59,915 nucleotides of DNA from CAWUIO01 sp963922455 (GTDB lineage: Bacteria > Bacteroidota > Bacteroidia > Cytophagales > Microscillaceae): positions 1 through 59,915 of the forward strand of contig CAWUIO010000027.1 of NCBI GenBank assembly GCA_963922455.1. The letters run 5' to 3'. Of this stretch, positions 17,634 to 26,686 are shown one piece after another. Made by a program: the position numbers and the translations under genes. Position 1 is the first letter of the stretch. Every line of letters begins with the position of its first letter. A model generated the notes under the pieces. That model made no database searches. It worked only from the letters and a program-made list of their open reading frames with translations, and was not told the DNA's origin.

Positions 17634-20549
17634 CTATTCAGAACTTGATCCATCGGTGCGGATGACTCTAATCCACCCTTTGAGGACCTGATTGGCCCTA
17701 TCGGGATCAATACTCAAAAAGCGGACATTGGCGGAGTAATAATACACGCCCGGAGGGATATCCTTTCCACTATCATCTGTGGCATCCCAAGAAAATTGAG
17801 GGTCGCCCTGATAGGTGTACACACTGTTGCCCCAACGATTGAAAACTTCAAACGCAACACTTTCGGCATATAATGGATCCTGGCAAGGCCGGAACACATC
17901 ATTGATCCCGTCCCGGTTGTCGGGAGTGAGTACATTGGGAAGCTCGTAGTAAAGGCAGTTGTCCTGGCAAATTTCTTCACTTTGGAGGCTAGCATTGCCA
18001 CTCTGGTCAATAGAGATAAGCAAATAACATCCCGCTTGTGACCTGAGCCCCCCCAGGCTCCTTTCCAGGTTAGAATGGGTAAATGTGGTATCCGGACCTT
18101 GATAAATGGGGTTACTAAAATCATAATCACTTTGCCCGGGTGCCCGATAAAATAGTTGATAAAAAGCTACATCATCGCAAGAACCATTGCCACCCGAAGT
18201 TTGTCGGTTCCAGAACAAGGTATTGCTGGGATCGGTCGTGAAATTGGCGGGCAAGGCATCCGCACAGGTTTTGTCAAGCAGGGCCGAGCAGTCCGCCGAA
18301 TCGATCTGTAAAACCGGGGGAGGAGGAGCAATTTCATTGAGCGGGCTGATGGGGCCTGATTCCTGGGAGTCATTAAATAAGGGCCTATCTAAGGCGTCTA
18401 CCCGGGGCATCAGCAAATCATTGTAGTAAGAGCCAAGGGTGGTGACGCGATATTCATAACTAAGGTTGGGGTCAAGACATTGATTATTAAAAGCCCCAAA
18501 GTCGGTATAGGTAGGTATACCTACCACCACGGTATCAATGGCAATAAAGCTGGTCTCTGTACTTTCCTTACGAAAGATAATGTGTCCAGGTACTCCCCTA
18601 TCGAGGAGCGTGTTATTAGACCAAGGTACCTGATAATCCCAAGTAAGGATAATGCTATTTTCTGAGGGGGTGGTACTTAGCCGCACACTGGAAGCGGGAT
18701 CTGATTGGGCCAAGGTGTCGCCTCCTCCATTCCCTCTAATGGTTACCCTATAGGTATAGTCTTGGTTTTGGGTATTTAAGCCGGTATCTACAAAACTCGT
18801 ATCGTTCAGGTTTGAGGCAAGGCTGGTAAAATTGGTTCCGGCAATGCCATCGGCCCTCTCAAGGATGTAAGAATAGGGGCCGACGTCCAAGCTGGTGTCC
18901 AATTCAGGGGGGAAGATCCATCTTAGACTTATTTGTCCATTCAGGGCATCGGTTTGGTCAACGTTTACATTGGTAATTAAAGGAGCCGTGAGGGGTAAGG
19001 AAACGCAGGCCTCTTCGGAAGCTAAACTCGTGCCTCGGGTAGGCTGGGGATAATTTACGGTGAGGACATAACTGTATGTCAAACCACGGGCGAGGGGGCC
19101 ATCATCACGGAAAGTAGAATCATCTACGCCAACCCTACCAATCTCGGTGTAGCCAAACATGGTGGGGTCTTGTTCGCACATAAGTCGCATACCACAACCT
19201 TCCCTGCGCCAAATGATGATGTCCATGGTACTGAAATCAAAATTATTGAAGCTAGGACATTGCAAGCGATAGTCCTGCCAGCTTAGATTGGCCGCGCGGT
19301 CATCCAATTGGGCGTTGAATTGAATGGGGGGAGGGCCCTTAACCTGGATTTGCCAAGTTTCCACATCTACCAAGGACTGCACGAGGGCTCCGGGTCCCTG
19401 GTTGGGGATATCTTTGGCCCGGATGACCAGATAGTAGGGCTGTTCGCGAACGTGTTCACAACGCGTATCCCAACGGAAAATAGCTGAGTATGTGGTATCA
19501 TTTATTTGGGTTGTCGGAAAAAGCTCGGCTGTAACATCAAAAACATCCGAGTCAAATATTCCTTGGTCGATAGACTCATTGCCATCTTCGGAAATAGCGT
19601 TACTAACGGAGATTTCAATTTCATCCCCGTCGGGATCGGTGGCAATGATGGGTTCAAAAATGACATTACTGGTATCTCCCGGAATTTCATTGGCCACGGC
19701 ACAAATGCTCAAAGGCGTGAGATCGGGCCTTCGGTTATTGCATTCATTTACAATGACTTGCATATCCCTCACGACTTCCCCAATGAGCACGCCGGAGCGC
19801 CATTCTTCCACAACAAAGGCAAGATTATACTCCCCACTTTGGGTAGGGGCATCCCAGGTAACCGTACCGGTGATGGGGTCAATGCTAAACTCAGCCGGCA
19901 GGGTAGAGTCAGCTTCGGTACCCTGACCAAAGCTTGAATCATTGGGATCGAGGTAATTAGGGACTACATCGTTCACGTTTTGCTTAGGAATGGCGAGTCT
20001 GTAAGCTATGCTGTCTCCATCGACGTCAAAGGCTCCTGGGTTGTGAGTAAAGCGCTGTCCTACACAGGCTTGGTCTAAAGGGGCGATGGTAAAGTTGGGG
20101 GTACTATTGGCACCTAAGATAGGGCTGATGGTAATGATGGTCTCGACAGAGAAAGGGATATTGACCGAATTGGAATTATTGACGTTGATAATCCCGTCAT
20201 TCCGGTTGGGCTCGATAAACGAAACCCGAAAACGGCCGGGTGAGGGGAAGGTATGCTCAAAGGTGTATTCATTTACACTGGTTTCTCGGACCCCGGCAAC
20301 CGGGAAGCTATTGGTCCGGGCAAACCGGATGGGGTCTTCTCCGGTACCAAAATCTACATCGAGGGTAGGACTATCGTTGCAGAATGGACATGTGTCAAAA
20401 TACATGCGGATGGTAAAACGGTAGCGCAAATCTGAGATACGTTCGGCGGTGATTTCACCCGCTCGGATATGGGTGGCCTGGGCAGTTTGGCTGGGGAGGA
20501 TCATCCCACTGATTAGGAGGAAAAGGGAAAAGAATATTCTAAGATTCAT
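17634..20549 (-). CDS. T9SS type-B cargo protein, copy B
   Basis: 971 aa, identical in sequence to copy A (14042-16957): signal peptide, THIRAGEI start, Ig/cadherin-like and fibronectin III-like modules and a type-B sorting domain. The upstream region is identical to that of copy A for about 134 bp and then drifts. Both copies therefore keep the same proximal promoter region and could be expressed alike, doubling dosage. Downstream lies the truncated DCC frame instead of the full gene. The 544-bp gap to plsC holds the diverged flank and repeat copy 3. Confidence 0.92.
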   Translation of the reverse strand: MNLRIFFSLFLLISGMILPSQTAQATHIRAGEITAERISDLRYRFTIRMYFDTCPFCNDSPTLDVDFGTGEDPIRFARTNSFPVAGVRETSVNEYTFEHTFPSPGRFRVSFIEPNRNDGIINVNNSNSVNIPFSVETIITISPILGANSTPNFTIAPLDQACVGQRFTHNPGAFDVDGDSIAYRLAIPKQNVNDVVPNYLDPNDSSFGQGTEADSTLPAEFSIDPITGTVTWDAPTQSGEYNLAFVVEEWRSGVLIGEVVRDMQVIVNECNNRRPDLTPLSICAVANEIPGDTSNVIFEPIIATDPDGDEIEISVSNAISEDGNESIDQGIFDSDVFDVTAELFPTTQINDTTYSAIFRWDTRCEHVREQPYYLVIRAKDIPNQGPGALVQSLVDVETWQIQVKGPPPIQFNAQLDDRAANLSWQDYRLQCPSFNNFDFSTMDIIIWRREGCGMRLMCEQDPTMFGYTEIGRVGVDDSTFRDDGPLARGLTYSYVLTVNYPQPTRGTSLASEEACVSLPLTAPLITNVNVDQTDALNGQISLRWIFPPELDTSLDVGPYSYILERADGIAGTNFTSLASNLNDTSFVDTGLNTQNQDYTYRVTIRGNGGGDTLAQSDPASSVRLSTTPSENSIILTWDYQVPWSNNTLLDRGVPGHIIFRKESTETSFIAIDTVVVGIPTYTDFGAFNNQCLDPNLSYEYRVTTLGSYYNDLLMPRVDALDRPLFNDSQESGPISPLNEIAPPPPVLQIDSADCSALLDKTCADALPANFTTDPSNTLFWNRQTSGGNGSCDDVAFYQLFYRAPGQSDYDFSNPIYQGPDTTFTHSNLERSLGGLRSQAGCYLLISIDQSGNASLQSEEICQDNCLYYELPNVLTPDNRDGINDVFRPCQDPLYAESVAFEVFNRWGNSVYTYQGDPQFSWDATDDSGKDIPPGVYYYSANVRFLSIDPDRANQVLKGWIRVIRTDGSSSE

Positions 20550-20813
20550 ACGTATTTATGCGAAAATCTATGTTGAATGGAAATCAATTGATGCAAAATT
20601 TATCTTAGTAGTACTGTAATTGAAGTATATGAGTTCGCCAAAAAAACGGGCTTTTGGGGAATATTGTAGGATTTTGTCCTATCTGTAGGGTTTGCCAGTA
20701 TGTACCTCATAAAAAATGACGCAGTAATTCTAAAATTGGCTGCCTTACTATAAAAAAATTTAGATATACATTTGTTGAAAATAAGGAAGCTAAGGGTTGA
20801 AGTTAAAACTTTT

Positions 20814-20941
20814 GGCTGAGGGATAGAGCGGCATGTTTGAGCTCGTGTGGGGCCGTGGGAAAGGCAGCGAGTAGCGAAAGCCCGACCCCGGCTGGCCCTA
20901 ATTTTCATGTAGCTCCTCATGTTTTAGCCGGGGGCAGCCCC
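20814..20941 (-). repeat. Dispersed palindromic repeat, copy 3
   Basis: Complete inverted copy with the tail GGCTGAGGGATAGAGCGGC, core GCGAGTAGCGAAAGCCCGAC and head GCCGGGGGCAGCCCC. It sits between the divergent T9SS copy B and plsC genes. It is absent from the corresponding place in the other duplication unit, where plsC sequence was joined. Confidence 0.88.
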
Positions 20942-21099
20942 AAACTATTGGGCAATAGCGAGGGATACCCTAGTTTTACAAAAGAAACTTGTGAGGTTTT
21001 GCCTCTCGACCCAAGCATTTTTTTTAAGTATAAGTATATATATAAGTTTCCTGAAAGTGCTCGTGTATAGAAGCGCATAAGCCCGAGGAAAATGTGGAA

Positions 21100-21843
21100 A
21101 TGATGAAATTTGCAAGAAAACTGTACGCTTACTGGGGAGCGATATGCTTCACCATACTTTTTTTGGCCATATGGCCATTATTTCAAATATTTTCTTGGCG
21201 CCGCTCCTGGCACCCCTACGTTTCTAGTCTAAACCGTTGGTGGGCCAGGGTGTTTTTCTTTTGTATGTTCATTCCATATAAAGTGGAGTACCGATACAAA
21301 CCTCAAAAAGGTAAAACCTACGTTTACTGCTCCAATCATACCTCTTGGCTGGATATAGTGACCTTAGGGATCATTGCCCGAGGTAGTTTTGTGTATGTGG
21401 GTAAATCTTCTTTGGGGAAAATACCTTTGTTTGGTCCTATTTTCCGGAAGTTTCAAATAAGTGTTGACCGGACTAGCCGCATTAGTTCCTACCAGGCCAT
21501 GCAGGCCAGTTTGGAGGCTATTGATCGCCAACAAAGTGTGATTATTTTCCCGGAGGGGGGCATCAAGGGCCAAGCTCCTCGTTTGAATAAATTTAAAGAT
21601 GGGGCCTTCCGGGTAGCCGTAGAGAAGCAAGTAGAATTATTACCCGTAAGTATTTTATACAACTGGATCATTTTTGATAAAACATTTTTACCCCGATGGC
21701 ATCGGGGAAAAGCGATTGTGCACTCCCCCATACCTACCTCTGGGTTGAATTTGGATGATATCCCTCGATTGCGAGAAGAAGTACATCGGGCCATTGAAGA
21801 ACCTCTTTTACCACAATACCCCCCCATTGTTTATGAAAATTAA
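21100..21843 (+). CDS. plsC: 1-acyl-sn-glycerol-3-phosphate acyltransferase
   Basis: About 247 aa. It transfers an acyl chain to lysophosphatidic acid to make phosphatidic acid, at the inner membrane. An N-terminal hydrophobic segment (YWGAICFTILFLAIWPLF) anchors it. The NHTSWLD block holds the HX4D catalytic motif and FPEGG forms the substrate-binding block. Start choice is uncertain: GTG at 21094, ATG at 21100 and ATG at 21103 are in frame. GAGGA at 21085-21089 is best spaced for 21100. The stop overlaps the gatC start by 11 bases, suggesting translational coupling. A degraded internal copy lies at 17201-17334. Confidence 0.93.
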   Translation: MMKFARKLYAYWGAICFTILFLAIWPLFQIFSWRRSWHPYVSSLNRWWARVFFFCMFIPYKVEYRYKPQKGKTYVYCSNHTSWLDIVTLGIIARGSFVYVGKSSLGKIPLFGPIFRKFQISVDRTSRISSYQAMQASLEAIDRQQSVIIFPEGGIKGQAPRLNKFKDGAFRVAVEKQVELLPVSILYNWIIFDKTFLPRWHRGKAIVHSPIPTSGLNLDDIPRLREEVHRAIEEPLLPQYPPIVYEN

Positions 21844-22150
21844 TAAAGAAACTTTGCGATCGATCGCCCACCTGGCTCGCTTGGAGTTGCCCAAAGAACC
21901 AGCCGAACAAGCCAAGATTATGGAAGACTTGCAAAAAATAACTTCTTGGATGGAAGTTTTACAAGCGGTTGATACCGAAGGGATTGAGCCTTTGAGCCAT
22001 GTCTTGGATGAGTTAGGGGAGAAGCGAGAAGATGTAATACCCGTGGCAAAGGACCCGCAAAATTTGGTAAACTTGGCTCCTGCGCCTGAGGGGGAGTTTT
22101 TTACAGTTCCTAAGGTACTGGCTCGTGCCAAAGGGAAAGATAATGGATAA
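21833..22150 (+). CDS. gatC: Asp-tRNA(Asn)/Glu-tRNA(Gln) amidotransferase subunit C
   Basis: 105 aa, the usual GatC length. The start MKINKETLRSIAHLARLEL is typical of the family, and the DTEGIEPLSHVLDE and REDVI segments fit the GatC belt that holds GatA and GatB together. The complex converts misacylated Glu-tRNA(Gln) or Asp-tRNA(Asn) to the amide forms. The ATG at 21833 lies inside the end of plsC. gatA and gatB are not in this window. Confidence 0.93.
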   Translation: MKINKETLRSIAHLARLELPKEPAEQAKIMEDLQKITSWMEVLQAVDTEGIEPLSHVLDELGEKREDVIPVAKDPQNLVNLAPAPEGEFFTVPKVLARAKGKDNG

Positions 22151-22177
22151 TTACAAGCAAGATTTTATTTTTAAATT

Positions 22178-25100
22178 ATGGCGGTGAAGCAAGAATGGCC
22201 ATTTTGGCGGAGTTGGGAACTGATACCCCGCATTTTTCTATTTGGGCTGTGGGCCTTGGGCCTGGCCTTAGGGCTTACTTTTTTATATAGCTACTTACTC
22301 GATATTAGTTTTATTCAGGAATGGACCCTGCGGCCAACTTTGGATAGTTTTAAGGTATATTTGGATAGGCCCTCTTGGGGGATTTTTGAAATACCTATCG
22401 AGGCCCAGGCATTTGTTATGGATCAATCATATAGTTCGGGAGGGATGGTTTTACCTGAGGTTTGGAGCTATAGGTTTGGCGTATTTTGTCTGGTATTTTG
22501 GGCTTTCTATTTAGCCGTAATCAGTCTGGGAAATACGTGGGTCTTTTTTGGGGGCTTAGGGGTATTTATTTTTTACATCGCTTTGGGGAACCCCGATTAT
22601 ATGGGACGTTTTTTTTCTTATTCCCAAGGACTTACGGCCCTCTTAATTGGGTTTTACGCGGTGGTTTCGTATCTCATGTATCTTTTCATGCCCCGTACAA
22701 AACTAGTTTGGAGGGTTTTATTTTGGCTCGCAATAAATACTGGCGTGGTTTGGCTTTTGCAGTCGTGGAGCCCCCTTACCCATCCTTGGTTGTACTTTAT
22801 TCATTTTGGGGCCCTTGTATTTATCTTGTTAACCTTTGCTTTTATCCTGAGCAGTAGCCATGAGTTACTCTTATTTTTTTTCTATCTCTCGGTACAAGGG
22901 AGCGGAGAAAAAGGAAGTGGGAAAATCCGAAACTTTCTGATTATTAGTGCGATTTATATAGCCAATATTTTCCTCTTGTATTTAGACCGGACCTCTACTA
23001 CACATTGGGGGCTCTTATACCTGGATGCCTATTTATGCTTGGCCCTTTCGGCATTTTTAGGGGTTTGGGGTTTTCGTAAGCGTAATGAACGCTTTGATAG
23101 CTATTTCCCATTTAAACCTTGGGGGGGAATACTTTATGCCCTATGGATGGTACAAGTGTGGGGGACGCTTTTGTATTTTCAATTGAGTGGCAATGACTCG
23201 ATGTTGGATGCCTTTTACGACTTTACTTTATATAGTTATTTAGCCTTTGGCTTCATTTTCTTCTTGTATCTCCTAGGAAACTTTGCTCCCATGTTGGTGG
23301 AGCAATTGGCGGTATGGCCCTTGGTCTACGAGGGCAAGTTTTTTCCCTGGAAATTTGTCCGCTACTTTGCCGTGGTAGTGTTAATTGCATTGGTATCACA
23401 AAATCAACGGTTTTTATATTACCAGGGACTCGCAGGTTATCACATAGCCGTGGGTGACGCTTATGCGTACAACGGGGATATTCGCCTGGCCAAAATCAAT
23501 TATCAGTTGGGGGTAAGCAATGATTATTTGAGCCACCGGAGCAATTACGCTTTGGCCAGTCTAAGCCGTATGGATGCCAACGAAGGGGAAATCTTATCGG
23601 CTTTACAGCGAGCTAAACGCAGAAATCCGCAGGATTTTACGTTCGTTGAGTATGCAGACATATTGCTGGGTTTGGAAAAACCTTTTGAAGCCCTATTCAC
23701 TTTAAATGAAGGACAAGATCGCTTGCCAGACAGGGCTCCTCTGTTGATTAACTTGGCACAGCACTATCAATCCTATAAAATGCCGGATTCGGTTTTTTAT
23801 TATTTGGAGCAAGTGGACGGGAATGCCCAGGAAAATAGAGTAGCTGAGGCAAACCTGCAGTCTTACTTAGCCCAAACACTCAGTTTACAATCGGCCGATT
23901 CCTTGGCGGTCCCTTTTCTCAAGACCAAGGATTTCCCTACCGTGATTAATCAACTAGCTTTGTATACCGGGTTGGACCAAGACTACCCTGGGCAAGTACC
24001 GATTGTGTTTGAAGAGAATGCCTCTAAACTTAGGCAAGCGTTTGCCTTGAGCTATAATCTCGCCCTGAATAAACGGGCCATACCAGACACCAATATTCAA
24101 CGTTTTCTGAGTCAAGTAGAATCTCTCGATACCTTGGGTAGGTATCGTAAGCATACTTCCTTTGCTCGAGCAGTACATTTATACTACAGTGGGCAGGTGC
24201 ACGAAGCCATTCAAAGTTTGATAGCTTCGCCTTTTACGGCTTCCAACTCTTATTTTAACACCATATTGGGTTTATGGTTGATGGAAAAGGAGGCTTTTCA
24301 GTCGGCTTTGTCTTATTTCCGCCGAGCGGGGGAATTAGGCAACGCATTAAGCGCTTACTATGAAGCCATATGTTTGACAGAAATGGGGCAATTACAGGAG
24401 GCTTATCCCGCTTGGGAGAAGCTGTTGACCCCTCCCGATTCTAGTCAGTCTATCCTATTGGCCGCCCAATCTATACTTAGAATATTGGGAGACGATATAA
24501 GCCTAAAAAATGATGCAGACGTATATAACCTGCTCCGTTATCGTGGCCAAGATATGGAGCCTAGTACCCGTCTGGATTTCTTCTCTAATATTGATTCACC
24601 TTCCTACTTGATTCAGACGGCAGCTTTGCTGATAGAATATGCATTGGAAGAAAATAAGGTAACGCTGGCTCGTGAGCTTCTAGATAAGACGCAAAATATC
24701 CTGCCGCAAGCCCAGAAGAAGGCTCAAACGGACTGGCATTTAGCCCAGATACGGGTCTTAGGTTTTGAACAAAAACCGGGTCAACTGCTTAAAACCTTAA
24801 AAGAAAATCCTGATTTGCCAGGAGCAAAAACCTTGTTCTACGAAGCCCTGGCTCATTTTCAGCTTGGAGACCCTGAGAAGGCCGCAAGCCTGTACAAGCA
24901 AGCCTTGGCATGGCAGCCTTATGATGAAGAAACTATCTTAAATGTGGTTGCCTTCTACAAGTTACAAGACCAAAAAGCCGAAGAGGTGTATCAGGTATTG
25001 TTACGGGGTATTCGGGCCAACCAACAATCTATTCCTCTTTGGAAGGCATACGCTCGGGCAAGTTTAGACATGGGGCTAGATTACTACGGTCAACAAGCCT

Positions 25101-25201
25101 TGGAAGAATTGGCCAACTTGATGCCCCAAGAGGCTTACGTTTCATTCCAAGAAGAATATGAAGAACTCAAGGCGAAGTCAAACAATGTCAGTCAGGATTG
25201 A
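22178..25201 (+). CDS. Large polytopic membrane protein with C-terminal TPR repeats
   Basis: 1007 aa. Residues 1-400 contain about ten hydrophobic segments (for example FLFGLWALGLALGLTFLY near 20 and FVRYFAVVVLIALV near 400). Residues about 415-1000 are helical and TPR-like, with recurrent patterns such as ALSYFRRAGELGNALSAYYEA and EKAASLYKQALAWQP in the periplasm or cytosol. I do not recognise a named family. It follows gatC by 27 bases and precedes the ABC ATPase by 64, in a run of same-strand genes from plsC to ilvE. A scaffold role at the inner membrane is a guess. Confidence 0.8.
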   Translation: MAVKQEWPFWRSWELIPRIFLFGLWALGLALGLTFLYSYLLDISFIQEWTLRPTLDSFKVYLDRPSWGIFEIPIEAQAFVMDQSYSSGGMVLPEVWSYRFGVFCLVFWAFYLAVISLGNTWVFFGGLGVFIFYIALGNPDYMGRFFSYSQGLTALLIGFYAVVSYLMYLFMPRTKLVWRVLFWLAINTGVVWLLQSWSPLTHPWLYFIHFGALVFILLTFAFILSSSHELLLFFFYLSVQGSGEKGSGKIRNFLIISAIYIANIFLLYLDRTSTTHWGLLYLDAYLCLALSAFLGVWGFRKRNERFDSYFPFKPWGGILYALWMVQVWGTLLYFQLSGNDSMLDAFYDFTLYSYLAFGFIFFLYLLGNFAPMLVEQLAVWPLVYEGKFFPWKFVRYFAVVVLIALVSQNQRFLYYQGLAGYHIAVGDAYAYNGDIRLAKINYQLGVSNDYLSHRSNYALASLSRMDANEGEILSALQRAKRRNPQDFTFVEYADILLGLEKPFEALFTLNEGQDRLPDRAPLLINLAQHYQSYKMPDSVFYYLEQVDGNAQENRVAEANLQSYLAQTLSLQSADSLAVPFLKTKDFPTVINQLALYTGLDQDYPGQVPIVFEENASKLRQAFALSYNLALNKRAIPDTNIQRFLSQVESLDTLGRYRKHTSFARAVHLYYSGQVHEAIQSLIASPFTASNSYFNTILGLWLMEKEAFQSALSYFRRAGELGNALSAYYEAICLTEMGQLQEAYPAWEKLLTPPDSSQSILLAAQSILRILGDDISLKNDADVYNLLRYRGQDMEPSTRLDFFSNIDSPSYLIQTAALLIEYALEENKVTLARELLDKTQNILPQAQKKAQTDWHLAQIRVLGFEQKPGQLLKTLKENPDLPGAKTLFYEALAHFQLGDPEKAASLYKQALAWQPYDEETILNVVAFYKLQDQKAEEVYQVLLRGIRANQQSIPLWKAYARASLDMGLDYYGQQALEELANLMPQEAYVSFQEEYEELKAKSNNVSQD

Positions 25202-25265
25202 TTACTATAGTGGGTATTTATGCTGTAAGCAAACTTAATCTCCAAAAAAGCAATTATATTGGTAT

Positions 25266-25988
25266 ATGCAAACTGTTATAGCCACCCAAGAGATTGGGAA
25301 AACCTATATAATGGGTAACGAGCAAGTAAATGCTCTCAAATCCATTAGTATTGAAATCAAACGCGGGGAGTATGTTGCCTTCATGGGTCCCTCCGGTTCA
25401 GGTAAATCTACCTTGATGAATATTATCGGGTGTTTGGATACGCCCAGTAAAGGCAGTTATTTTTTGAATAATAAGGACGTGAGTGATTTGACAGAGAATG
25501 AACTGGCAGAGATACGTAACCAAGAAATTGGCTTTGTGTTTCAAACCTTTAATCTTCTGCCCCGTAACTCAGCCTTAGACAATGTGGCCTTGCCCCTTAT
25601 TTATGCCGGATACGGTAAATCGGCTCGTTCGGAAATTGCCCAACAAGTACTAGAAAACGTAGGGTTGGGGAATCGGTCTAAACACAAACCCAACGAACTT
25701 TCGGGGGGGCAGAGGCAAAGAGTTGCCATTGCGAGGGCCTTGGTCAATAAACCCAGTATCATCTTAGCCGATGAGCCAACAGGTAACCTGGATACCAAAA
25801 CCTCTTACGAAATCATGGACTTATTTAATGACTTGCACGAGGCCGGTAATACCATCATCATGGTAACGCACGAAGAAGACATTGCCCACTATGCCCATCG
25901 TATCATTCGGCTCCGGGATGGTTTGATCGAATCGGATACGCTTAACCAACAGATCAATAAACCTGTGAAGATATCCTCCGAAGAGTAA
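25266..25988 (+). CDS. ABC transporter ATP-binding protein, LolD/MacB type
   Basis: 240 aa ATPase. Walker A GPSGSGKST (about residue 41), Q-loop VFQTFNLLPR, signature LSGGQRQRVAIARAL, Walker B IILADEPTGNLD and H-loop MVTHEED are all intact. The sequence fits the MacB/LolD/FtsE branch, whose partners are FtsX-like permeases. No permease gene is adjacent, so the partner must be encoded elsewhere. The ~17-residue extension after the core has no known role. Confidence 0.93.
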   Translation: MQTVIATQEIGKTYIMGNEQVNALKSISIEIKRGEYVAFMGPSGSGKSTLMNIIGCLDTPSKGSYFLNNKDVSDLTENELAEIRNQEIGFVFQTFNLLPRNSALDNVALPLIYAGYGKSARSEIAQQVLENVGLGNRSKHKPNELSGGQRQRVAIARALVNKPSIILADEPTGNLDTKTSYEIMDLFNDLHEAGNTIIMVTHEEDIAHYAHRIIRLRDGLIESDTLNQQINKPVKISSEE

Positions 25989-26040
25989 AAAGGAAATCTG
26001 ACTTTTTTTTGATAGTTTTGCACTAAACGTAGTTGTCCGG

Positions 26041-26589
26041 ATGAAGATTTATACTAAAACGGGTGACCTAGGGGATACCGGCTTAATCGGGGGTACACGG
26101 GTACCTAAATCTGATTTGCGTATCGAGGCATATGGTACAGTAGATGAACTTAATTCCTACCTAGGATTACTTCGGGATCAAGAAATCAACCAAAAACGTC
26201 AAGAACTATTTCAAGAAATACAGGATAGGTTATTTACCATAGGTTCCTCCTTAGCCTGCGATCCCGATAAGCCCAATAAAATTCTTCCCGATTTAAAAGA
26301 GTCTGATATACAATTTTTGGAAGGATTTATCGATCAGTACACATCCCAATTAGAGCCCTTACGTAATTTTATAATACCCGGGGGGCATCCTTCTATTTCT
26401 ATTGGCCATGTGTGCCGCAGTGTTTGCCGACGGGCCGAACGGAATTGCGTAGCTTTACACCGGGAAAGTCCCTTAGATCCATTGCTCTTGCAATACCTTA
26501 ACCGCTTATCAGATTTCTTATTCACTTTATGTCGATGGATGCATAAAGAGCTTCGGGTTTCAGAAATTGCCTGGAAACCCAGAAAATAG
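26041..26589 (+). CDS. Cob(I)alamin adenosyltransferase, PduO type
   Basis: 182 aa. It transfers the adenosyl group of ATP to cob(I)alamin to give adenosylcobalamin. The N-terminal ATP-binding block KIYTKTGDLGDTGLIGG is intact, as are the substrate-site residues in RIEAYGTVDELNSYLG and the C-terminal VCRRAERNCV. The five-helix bundle trimer is cytosolic. The product is the cofactor of IcmF, encoded at 56220-59741 in the same window. The gene lies 52 bases after the ABC ATPase gene and 97 before ilvE. Confidence 0.95.
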   Translation: MKIYTKTGDLGDTGLIGGTRVPKSDLRIEAYGTVDELNSYLGLLRDQEINQKRQELFQEIQDRLFTIGSSLACDPDKPNKILPDLKESDIQFLEGFIDQYTSQLEPLRNFIIPGGHPSISIGHVCRSVCRRAERNCVALHRESPLDPLLLQYLNRLSDFLFTLCRWMHKELRVSEIAWKPRK

Positions 26590-26686
26590 TCTTCATAAGC
26601 TTTTGGGGTTAATTGTATAAACGCAGCCTTTTTCAACTTGGCTTTATTTAGGAAAATAATCAAGCTCACCTTAGCTAGTGTAAAAC

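Larger units (their letters stand above)
13741..20790. repeat. Tandem duplication, period 3592 bp
   Basis: Unit A starts inside the DCC gene (13741) and unit B at 17333. Each contains the DCC 5' portion, a complete 971-aa T9SS cargo gene and its upstream region. From about 13767 to 17091 I find no difference from the second copy. Outside this core the copies differ: C/T at 13766 versus 17358, and roughly 10-15 percent differences with small indels between 17092-17200 and 20684-20790. Unit A then joins directly to a 134-bp internal piece of plsC. The original crossover fits a 15-bp imperfect match between the DCC gene (GGGCCAAGCACCCCG) and plsC (GGGCCAAGCTCCTCG). Confidence 0.9.

Noticed and set aside
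13741..20790. Assembly artefact as explanation of the tandem duplication
   Set aside because: The joins contain unique sequence with substitutions (plsC fragment, diverged flank), which a collapsed or repeated assembly would not create. Read data would still be decisive.
22178..25201. Membrane/TPR gene as an O-antigen ligase or oligosaccharyltransferase
   Set aside because: The layout of many helices plus TPRs is similar to some such proteins, but I could not find a Wzy_C-type loop or catalytic motifs.
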